Of a stretch of DNA of 10,923 bases, positions 6,147 through 10,923 are shown one piece after another. This stretch comes from JAYRWN01 sp041917975 (GTDB taxonomy: Bacteria; Bacteroidota; Bacteroidia; Chitinophagales; Saprospiraceae), in contig JAYRWN010000053.1 in assembly GCA_041917975.1 (NCBI GenBank), positions 1-10,923 of the forward strand, given 5' to 3'. Made by a program: the position numbers and the translations under genes. Numbering within the stretch: position 1 is the first letter of the stretch; every line of letters starts with the position of its first letter. The notes below the pieces were generated by a model that saw nothing but the letters and a program-made list of their open reading frames with translations, ran no database searches and was not told the DNA's origin.

Positions 6147-7916
6147 ATGTACAGATCACATACCTGCGGGGAATTGCGCATGCAACAAATAGGGCAATCG
6201 GTCACGTTGGCCGGTTGGGTGCAAGTAGCGCGTGAATTCGGCGGACTGACTTTCGTGGACCTGCGCGACCGTTATGGCATTACGCAGTTGGTCTTCAATA
6301 TGGAAGAGGATGCTGAACTATGCACTCAAGCCCGCGCTTTAGGCCGCGAATACGTTATCCAAGCCCAGGGCATCGTAAGAGAACGGAGTAATAAAAATCC
6401 CAACCGCTCCACCGGAGACATAGAAATCCAGGTCAGCCGTATGGAGGTGTTAAACGCCAGTAAGGTCCCTCCCTTTACTATCGATGATAACACCGATGGT
6501 GGTGATGATCTGCGCATGAAGTATCGCTATCTGGACTTACGGCGCACTGCCGTCGCTCAAAACATCATTTTCCGGGCTCAAATGGCCCTGGAAACCCGTA
6601 AATATTTATCAGACCATAGCTTTCTGGAAATTGAGACACCTTTTTTGATTAAAAGTACTCCGGAAGGTGCCCGCGACTTTATCGTACCCAGTCGTTTAAA
6701 CCCGGGTCAATTTTACGCGTTGCCGCAATCGCCCCAGACGTTTAAACAAATCCTGATGGTGGCCGGCATGGACCGCTATTTTCAGATTGTGCGTTGTTTT
6801 CGGGATGAGGATTTACGAGCCGATCGTCAGCCAGAGTTCACCCAGATCGACTGCGAAATGGCTTTTGTGACGCGGGAAGATATTCTCAACATGTTTGAAG
6901 GACTCACCCGCCATTTGTATAAAACCTTAATAGGCATTGATTTACCCATTCTACCACGCATGACCTATGATGAGGCCATCCGTCGATATGGTTCGGATAA
7001 ACCGGACTTGCGTTTCGGGATGGAATTTGTCGAAATTAATGACCTGGCCAAAGGTCATGATTTCAGTGTATTTGATAGCGCCGAACTGGTGGTGGGCATC
7101 ACCTGCCCAGGTTTGGGCGATAATTATTCTAACAACGATCTGAATAAACTGACCGAATGGCTGAAACGACCCCAAATCGGGGCTAAAGGCCTTATTTACA
7201 TCAAATATCAAAGTGATGGCAGTATAAAATCAACGATCGGTAAATTTTTCTCTGATGAGATCCTACAACAATGGGCCGATCGTTTTGGGGCAAAACCCGG
7301 CGACCTGGTCTTAATTTTAGCCGGCGAAGAAGACAAGACCCGCGATCAACTCAATACCCTCCGCCTGGAAATGGGTGACCGGCTGGGTCTGAGAGATCCT
7401 AACGTCATTAAACCATTGTGGGTGGTGGACTTCCCTCTTCTGGAATGGGATGAGAAAGAAGGCCGCTTTTTTGCCAAACACCACCCTTTTACTTCTCCGG
7501 CAAAAGTGGATCTGCACAAAATGACTTCACGGGATCATCAGGTATTAAAACATCTGAAAGCCGATGCCTATGACCTGGTGGTGAATGGTGTGGAAATAGG
7601 CGGAGGATCCATACGTATTCATGACCGGCACATCCAGATGCAGAATTTCGACATTCTGGGCTTCACCCGCGAAGAGGCTGAACGTCAGTTTGGCTTTCTG
7701 ATGGGTGCTTTCGAATATGGCGCTCCACCACACGGCGGCATTGCTTTCGGTTTCGACCGCCTTTGCGCGGTAATGAATGGCCAGAATTCTATCCGCGATT
7801 TTATCGCTTTCCCCAAGAATAATATGGGCCGCGATATGATGATCGAAGCGCCATCTGAGATCGATGAAAAACAGCTGATAGAATTAGCCCTAGCGGTTAA
7901 AAAAATTAATAATTGA
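6147..7916 (+). CDS. aspS: Aspartyl-tRNA synthetase
   Basis: Class IIb synthetase charging tRNA-Asp with aspartate; 589 residues, the usual bacterial size. The N-terminal OB-fold anticodon domain covers about 1-105 (GWVQVAREFGGLTFVDLRD). The catalytic core includes the flipping-loop-like QSPQ (194-197), motif 2 FRDEDLRADRQPEFTQ (218-233) with Arg224 and Arg227, and motif 3 GAPPHGGIAFGFDR (525-538). A bacterial GAD insertion lies at about 275-415. The ATG at 6147 is chosen because MYRSHTCGELR is the conserved family start; the in-frame GTG at 6117 would add ten unconserved residues. Position 31, which separates discriminating from non-discriminating AspRS in some bacteria, is Phe here. No RNA operator or T-box is visible upstream. 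It appears to be transcribed alone. Confidence 0.97.
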   Translation: MYRSHTCGELRMQQIGQSVTLAGWVQVAREFGGLTFVDLRDRYGITQLVFNMEEDAELCTQARALGREYVIQAQGIVRERSNKNPNRSTGDIEIQVSRMEVLNASKVPPFTIDDNTDGGDDLRMKYRYLDLRRTAVAQNIIFRAQMALETRKYLSDHSFLEIETPFLIKSTPEGARDFIVPSRLNPGQFYALPQSPQTFKQILMVAGMDRYFQIVRCFRDEDLRADRQPEFTQIDCEMAFVTREDILNMFEGLTRHLYKTLIGIDLPILPRMTYDEAIRRYGSDKPDLRFGMEFVEINDLAKGHDFSVFDSAELVVGITCPGLGDNYSNNDLNKLTEWLKRPQIGAKGLIYIKYQSDGSIKSTIGKFFSDEILQQWADRFGAKPGDLVLILAGEEDKTRDQLNTLRLEMGDRLGLRDPNVIKPLWVVDFPLLEWDEKEGRFFAKHHPFTSPAKVDLHKMTSRDHQVLKHLKADAYDLVVNGVEIGGGSIRIHDRHIQMQNFDILGFTREEAERQFGFLMGAFEYGAPPHGGIAFGFDRLCAVMNGQNSIRDFIAFPKNNMGRDMMIEAPSEIDEKQLIELALAVKKINN

Positions 7917-7934
7917 TTAGCGAATAATTATTAA
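7906..7934. repeat. AT-only inverted repeat spanning the aspS stop
   Basis: TTAATAATT (7906-7914) pairs perfectly with AATTATTAA (7926-7934) around an 11-base loop. All nine pairs are A-T and no T-tract follows, so it would make a poor intrinsic terminator. It may affect the 3' end of the aspS mRNA. Confidence 0.35.
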
Positions 7935-7966
7935 TTAAACTGATTAGGAGAGAGGAATATAAAATT

Positions 7967-8038
7967 ATGGCACCCCAAGTATATAAGGTGGTATATTATT
8001 ATTTTGTGATAATCTGTCCCCAACTGCAGGAAAAATAA
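7967..8038 (+). CDS. Doubtful 23-residue hydrophobic small ORF
   Basis: ATG to TAA encodes a short peptide with the hydrophobic stretch VYKVVYYYFVII. It is preceded by the purine-rich AGGAGAGAGGA about ten bases upstream, which resembles a Shine-Dalgarno sequence. Bacteroidota rarely rely on such sites, and no promoter or homologue can be shown, so this could be chance. Confidence 0.15.
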   Translation: MAPQVYKVVYYYFVIICPQLQEK

Positions 8039-8077
8039 TTCTGGCATTTTCGGCTACATAATTTATTTATTCATTAT

Positions 8078-8087
8078 GCAAATTTGC
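8078..8087. repeat. Perfect 10-bp palindrome GCAAATTTGC
   Basis: A self-complementary decamer within the non-coding region, about 360 bases upstream of the patatin gene. No promoter is recognisable beside it, so its role is unknown. Confidence 0.35.
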
Positions 8088-8154
8088 CTCACTTGCACCA
8101 ACCATACCAACTTGTTTTATGGGGATTGGCATTAGCCGGTTAAGGATAATTCGT

Positions 8155-8198
8155 GACAAATATTGATAAGATCAATCGTTAATTGTCCCCTGTTTTTT
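8155..8198 (+). terminator. Candidate hairpin plus T6 tract downstream of aspS
   Basis: A nested inverted repeat: outer arms GACAA (8155-8159) and TTGTC (8183-8187), inner arms ATTGAT (8162-8167) and ATCAAT (8171-8176) with a 3-base loop. T6 follows at 8193-8198. It could be an intrinsic terminator for plus-strand transcription from aspS, but the stem is AT-rich, the arms are unevenly spaced, and five bases (CCCTG) separate hairpin from T-tract. The inner part, TTGAT-N3-ATCAA, also resembles a shortened FNR-type box (consensus spacing 4). Confidence 0.35.
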
Positions 8199-8230
8199 CT
8201 GCGGTAATTCTGAGCCTTGCGCAGGAAAAA
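8193..8230. repeat. 11-bp inverted repeat (long stem-loop)
   Basis: TTTTTTCTGCG (8193-8203) pairs with CGCAGGAAAAA (8220-8230) over 11 positions, ten Watson-Crick and one G-U, with a 16-base loop. The T arm is 5' on either strand, so it is not a classical terminator in either direction. It could be a stem of a transcribed RNA, or it could compete with the preceding hairpin for the T-tract. Confidence 0.5.
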
Positions 8231-8245
8231 CATTTAATATATTTA

Positions 8246-8260
8246 ATGAACATTGTTCAT
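8246..8260. promoter_or_regulatory. Operator-like palindrome ATGAAC-ATT-GTTCAT
   Basis: A 6-3-6 perfect inverted repeat, directly preceded by and overlapping an imperfect palindrome at 8231-8248 made of two direct ATTTAAT copies. The shape suits a dimeric regulator site. It lies about 150 bases upstream of the patatin promoter, too far for simple repression. Confidence 0.35.
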
Positions 8261-8279
8261 CCATCTGCACCAGATTAAG

Positions 8280-8310
8280 TTATCAGAGGGCGAAATTATA
8301 CTCCTGATAA
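8280..8310. repeat. 7-bp inverted repeat TTATCAG / CTGATAA
   Basis: Perfect arms at 8280-8286 and 8304-8310 with a 17-base loop. It adds to the row of potential stem-loops between 8155 and 8310; no T-tract follows. Confidence 0.4.
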
Positions 8311-8357
8311 TCAAGCAATATTATCGACCTTGAGAAAGAAAAATTTAACACCATCAA

Positions 8358-8374
8358 CCAGAGGACTACTCTGG
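8358..8374. promoter_or_regulatory. Operator-like inverted repeat abutting the patatin promoter
   Basis: CCAGAG-GACTA-CTCTGG is a perfect 6-5-6 inverted repeat that ends two bases before the -33 TTG of the patatin promoter. The position suits a transcription factor acting on that promoter. It is GC-richer than its surroundings, which makes it stand out. Confidence 0.45.
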
Positions 8375-8376
8375 CC

Positions 8377-8405
8377 TTGCATTTATGTGAATAATATTAT
8401 CTTTG
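8377..8405 (+). promoter_or_regulatory. Bacteroidota promoter for the patatin-membrane gene
   Basis: TTG (8377-8379), an 18-base spacer, and TATCTTTG (8398-8405) match the Bacteroidota TTG / TAnnTTTG promoter at both boxes. Initiation would fall near 8411, giving a leader of about 30 bases before the ATG at 8441. This is the best promoter in the window. Confidence 0.7.
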
Positions 8406-8440
8406 TTAATCATGCATAACCCGATAATAGTCAAGGTTCA

Positions 8441-10624
8441 ATGAATAATCTAAGGCAAAATCCGCCTACCCTGCCGTCACAACCGGTATGGGAAGGCATA
8501 AGCTCTCTGCTGCAAACCCTCTGGTCAGCCCGGCTGCTCGTGATCTTCAACACCATCATTTTTATAATCTTTACCTATACGGATCAGGGCTACGACATGT
8601 TGCTGGCTTTACCGGAAGGGGCGTTGGGGCGCATATTATGGTTTGTTTTGTTCACCGCAGTCGCCGGATACCTGATCTGGTATAGTGGCAGGTTCTTTAT
8701 TAATCTTAATTATACTGCTACCGGGGAAGAAGACGCGTCTTCAAATTATTATTGGAAATATTACATTCCGCGGTATCTAGCCGTACAGCTGCCGGTTATT
8801 CTCAGTACGACTTTATACCACCTAGGCAGCTACCAGTGCAGTCGCGAACATCACACCATCTTGTGGATAGGTGGAGCACTGATCATCCCTTATTTGATTC
8901 TTAAAGGATTGGACTGGTGGTTTAAACATTTAATGAAACCGGCTTTGTTTTGGGCTATCGTGTCAGGCCTACTCTTACTCATCCTGGGCGGCGCCATCCG
9001 CGATCAGAAACATCACGGGGTTTATTTGATCGCCGCAGGCCAATTACTTTTAGCCCTGTTGCTGGGCAGTTACTTCTACATTCGTCGCCACCAGGCGTAT
9101 TACGGCTATTTGTCTATTCTAAAAAACATTCATCCACGGTTGGTAGCTTGGACTTTTACGGCCCTCCTGGTTTTGTCTTTTATCTGTTTTAATGTTATGG
9201 ATGATGTGCGCAGCATCTTTCCTTACCCCGTGCTGATCAGCGGGATGAGCCTTTATCTGGTCGGCATAGGCTTATTATTTGCGACGAGTCGTCAAACGCG
9301 CTTTTTTACCGTGACAGCTGTTTTAGTACTCCTCGGCTTAATAATATACCTGAATAATCAGCCCTTTAATACCCATTTGCATGAAGTGCATTACGCTACA
9401 GCCCCCTCGCTGCCATTAGAACGGCAGGCGCTACCTGATCATTTTGAAGCCTGGTTAAGCCATCGTCAAAAAAAGATGCGCCAGAAAGACCCCTACCCGA
9501 TTTTTATGGTGGTGGGCGAAGGTGGCGGCTCCCGGGCCGGCTTGTGGATGAGCCATCTGCTGGCCTCTATACAGGATAGCACCGATGGAGCCTTTACCGA
9601 ACATATGTACGCCATGAGCACGGTGAGCGGCAGCACGACTGGCGCGGGTACTTTTATTTATTTCCTCAAAAATAATTACGGAAATCTGGGACAGCGCAGC
9701 CGTATCATGTTTCAAACCAATTATCTGTCGTCAAGCTTAGCCCATCTGATGGGTCAAGATGCCCTGAAAAGCATTATCCCTGGAATCTATCGGGAGCGTG
9801 ATGGCCGACACCGGGACCGCGCTGCCCAGCTTGAAAAAGAATGGACTATTGGCGCCTGGAATGCCTTACATGGCCATGATGGTTATGACTTACGGCCAAC
9901 GGCCGACTCCAGCATGCAGTTGCCTTTCACCTCATTTTGGCAAGCGTATGATGGCCAATATGACCTGGAGATGCCGTTATTATTTGCCAATACAACCAGG
10001 GTGGAAACCGGACGCCCGGCAGCGGTCAGTGCTGTACGTCTGCACTCCGCAGACCCAGCCTTTGATATTTTGAGCCATCTGGAAAAGGATGATCACCACC
10101 TCTCACTGATTACCGGCATGCACCTCAGTTCACGTTTTCCCATCATCAATGCTATGGGCAAAATAGACGGTTTGGGACATTTCGTCGATGGCGGTTATTA
10201 TGATAACAGCGGCGCTTCCACCATGAACCATATCCTGGCTGAATTGAGCCGTTATGCCTTTACCGATACGTTTGAAATTAATCTTATCCTGGTGCGCAAT
10301 CAAAAACCAGGTATGCCTTCCACCAAAAATCAATTACAAATAACCGGTCCTCTGGTAACTCTGTTAAATACGCGCAGTGGTCATAGTTACCAGGCTGTAG
10401 AAACCTTGCTCAATCAATTCTCCGCCTCCCAAGTGTTCACCTTTGACCTCCAACACGATCAAACCCACTGCGATGTGTTGCCTCTGGCGCGTTTTTTATC
10501 GGCCCGTGCTGCGGAAATTATTATGGAAGATGTGCAGGAAGGTCAAAACCGCGAAAATTTTCAGCGACTGGTGCACAAGATCAGGTTATATGAGCAGAAG
10601 AACCGGCTGAGTTATGTAGATTAA
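8441..10624 (+). CDS. Polytopic membrane protein fused to a patatin-like phospholipase domain
   Basis: Predicted membrane-bound acyl hydrolase of 727 residues. About nine hydrophobic helices are visible, near 28-46, 62-82, 111-127, 138-157, 167-185, 193-213, 232-252, 261-281 and 287-305. A cytoplasmic or periplasmic patatin-like domain follows from about 350 to 700. Its oxyanion-hole segment is VVGEGGGSRAGLW (357-369), the candidate nucleophile is Ser396 in STVSGSTTGAG, and the catalytic Asp583 lies in FVDGGYYDNSG (581-591), the DGG motif. Ser-Asp dyad lipases of this type release fatty acids from phospholipids or other acyl esters; the substrate here is unknown. The GxSxG elbow is altered (Thr at -2, Ser at +2), yet the Ser and DGG are present, so it may well be active. 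The ATG at 8441 follows a strong promoter, with an in-frame stop at 8417. It is a single-gene unit converging on the GH3-family gene. Confidence 0.85.
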   Translation: MNNLRQNPPTLPSQPVWEGISSLLQTLWSARLLVIFNTIIFIIFTYTDQGYDMLLALPEGALGRILWFVLFTAVAGYLIWYSGRFFINLNYTATGEEDASSNYYWKYYIPRYLAVQLPVILSTTLYHLGSYQCSREHHTILWIGGALIIPYLILKGLDWWFKHLMKPALFWAIVSGLLLLILGGAIRDQKHHGVYLIAAGQLLLALLLGSYFYIRRHQAYYGYLSILKNIHPRLVAWTFTALLVLSFICFNVMDDVRSIFPYPVLISGMSLYLVGIGLLFATSRQTRFFTVTAVLVLLGLIIYLNNQPFNTHLHEVHYATAPSLPLERQALPDHFEAWLSHRQKKMRQKDPYPIFMVVGEGGGSRAGLWMSHLLASIQDSTDGAFTEHMYAMSTVSGSTTGAGTFIYFLKNNYGNLGQRSRIMFQTNYLSSSLAHLMGQDALKSIIPGIYRERDGRHRDRAAQLEKEWTIGAWNALHGHDGYDLRPTADSSMQLPFTSFWQAYDGQYDLEMPLLFANTTRVETGRPAAVSAVRLHSADPAFDILSHLEKDDHHLSLITGMHLSSRFPIINAMGKIDGLGHFVDGGYYDNSGASTMNHILAELSRYAFTDTFEINLILVRNQKPGMPSTKNQLQITGPLVTLLNTRSGHSYQAVETLLNQFSASQVFTFDLQHDQTHCDVLPLARFLSARAAEIIMEDVQEGQNRENFQRLVHKIRLYEQKNRLSYVD

Positions 10625-10730
10625 TGGTGAAAAACTGCAGGTGAAGGACGAAGAACTTCGAACTAAGGAAAATGGTTAAAATGATTAGGGGAACCCAGAA
10701 TGGCAATTATCAACAATTTTTAAAATTAAC
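10625..10730. other. Convergent gap between patatin and GH3-family genes
   Basis: It contains CGAAG-AA-CTTCG (10649-10660), a compact 5-bp hairpin whose 2-base loop is too tight to close fully, and the AT palindrome AATTTT-T-AAAATT (10715-10727) just beyond the GH3 stop. Either could help end transcription from one side; neither is a convincing terminator. Confidence 0.3.
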
Positions 10731-10923
10731 TCAACGAGGCAGTTTCATCAACCGATCGGCCATTTGACGATCGTTGGTTAAACGGGGGACTTTATTTTGT
10801 TCACCGAGTTTACCGATGGATTTCATGTATTCACGAAAACTATGTAGAGGTAAGGATCGAATAACTAAAGGGCGCAATATTTTCCCGGTAATCAAATCGC
10901 GGTAATAAATATTTTGGGCCTGC
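10731..10923 (-). CDS. GH3-family protein, C-terminal fragment (runs off window)
   Basis: The last 63 codons of a gene entering from the right, ending in TGA at 10731-10733. The readable segment YYRDLITGKILRPLVI, then FREYMKSIGKLGEQNKVPRL (29-48) and TNDRQMADRLMKL, matches the C-terminus of bacterial GH3 proteins (usually KLGGQNKVPRLSNDR). GH3 proteins belong to the ANL adenylating superfamily: the plant members join amino acids to jasmonate or auxin, while the role of bacterial homologues is not settled. The usual second Gly of KLGGQ is Glu here. The start, the ATP-binding motifs and the rest of the protein lie outside the window, so the assignment rests on the tail alone. Confidence 0.7.
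   Translation of the reverse strand, partial: QAQNIYYRDLITGKILRPLVIRSLPLHSFREYMKSIGKLGEQNKVPRLTNDRQMADRLMKLPR

Larger units (their letters stand above)
7917..8440. other. 524-base AT-rich non-coding region with many inverted repeats
   Basis: No protein-coding gene is supported here apart from a doubtful 23-codon frame (7967-8038). I see no tRNA, tmRNA, RNase P or riboswitch signature. The region is more AT-rich than its neighbours and carries a series of inverted repeats at 8078-8087, 8155-8187, 8193-8230, 8246-8260, 8280-8310 and 8358-8374, ending in a promoter for the patatin gene. It may hold an aspS terminator, a small RNA, regulator binding sites, or some mixture of these; the sequence alone does not decide. 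Confidence 0.6.

Noticed and set aside
5838..6235. Short plus-strand open frames between porin and aspS
   Set aside because: They overlap the coding or promoter regions of well-supported genes and show no recognisable protein features.
7906..7934. AT-only 9-bp stem as the aspS terminator
   Set aside because: No GC pairs and no T-tract after the stem; kept only as a repeat.
7917..8440. Hidden tRNA, riboswitch, CRISPR array or gene remnant in the long gap
   Set aside because: No T-loop or anticodon pattern, no regularly spaced repeats, no recognised RNA consensus and no stretch resembling a protein family in the frames I read.
1..10923. A multi-gene defence or mobile system
   Set aside because: Genes alternate strand, belong to unrelated housekeeping, metabolic and envelope families, and no integrase, transposase, nuclease or toxin-antitoxin features are seen. 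The patatin protein could in principle be compared with defence effectors such as CapV, but it has no cyclase or sensor partner here.

Overview
The window reads as a stretch of core chromosome from a Bacteroidota bacterium. A lineage near Saprospirales or Chitinophagales is my guess from protein style, not a proven placement. Three things point to Bacteroidota. The start regions are AT-rich and lack Shine-Dalgarno sequences. Exact TAnnTTTG (-7) promoter motifs lie just upstream of several starts. The gene families are typical: an outer-membrane protein with an OmpA C-terminal domain, a phosphate-selective-porin-like beta-barrel, a bacterial GH3-family protein, and an AspRS beginning MYRSHTCGELR. 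There is no transposase, integrase, CRISPR array, tRNA or rRNA that I can see.

Layout. A YtcJ-like amidohydrolase (+), cut by the left edge, ends at 1534 and converges on an OmpA-domain cell-envelope protein (-, 1617-2795). Upstream of that on the same strand is a glutaryl-CoA dehydrogenase, gcdH (-, 2914-4107). It shares a short divergent promoter region with folB, dihydroneopterin aldolase (+, 4218-4619). folB converges, with only 15 bases between stop codons, on a porin-like beta-barrel gene (-, 4635-5894). The porin is divergent from aspS, aspartyl-tRNA synthetase (+, 6147-7916). A 524-base AT-rich non-coding stretch follows, holding several inverted repeats and a well-formed Bacteroidota promoter. 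That promoter drives a 727-residue membrane protein with about nine transmembrane helices fused to a patatin-like lipase domain (+, 8441-10624). The right edge holds the last 63 codons of a GH3-family protein (-, 10731-10923).

Function. Orientation changes at nearly every gene, so these are mostly single-gene transcription units and not one operon or pathway. The contents are housekeeping (AspRS, folate synthesis), catabolism (glutaryl-CoA to crotonyl-CoA; an amidohydrolase of unknown substrate) and envelope (OmpA-type protein, porin, membrane-bound patatin). I found no clear new multi-gene system. The parts that most deserve a second look are the inverted-repeat-rich region 7917-8440, with an operator-like palindrome abutting the patatin promoter, and the patatin-membrane fusion itself, whose nucleophile motif departs from GxSxG.
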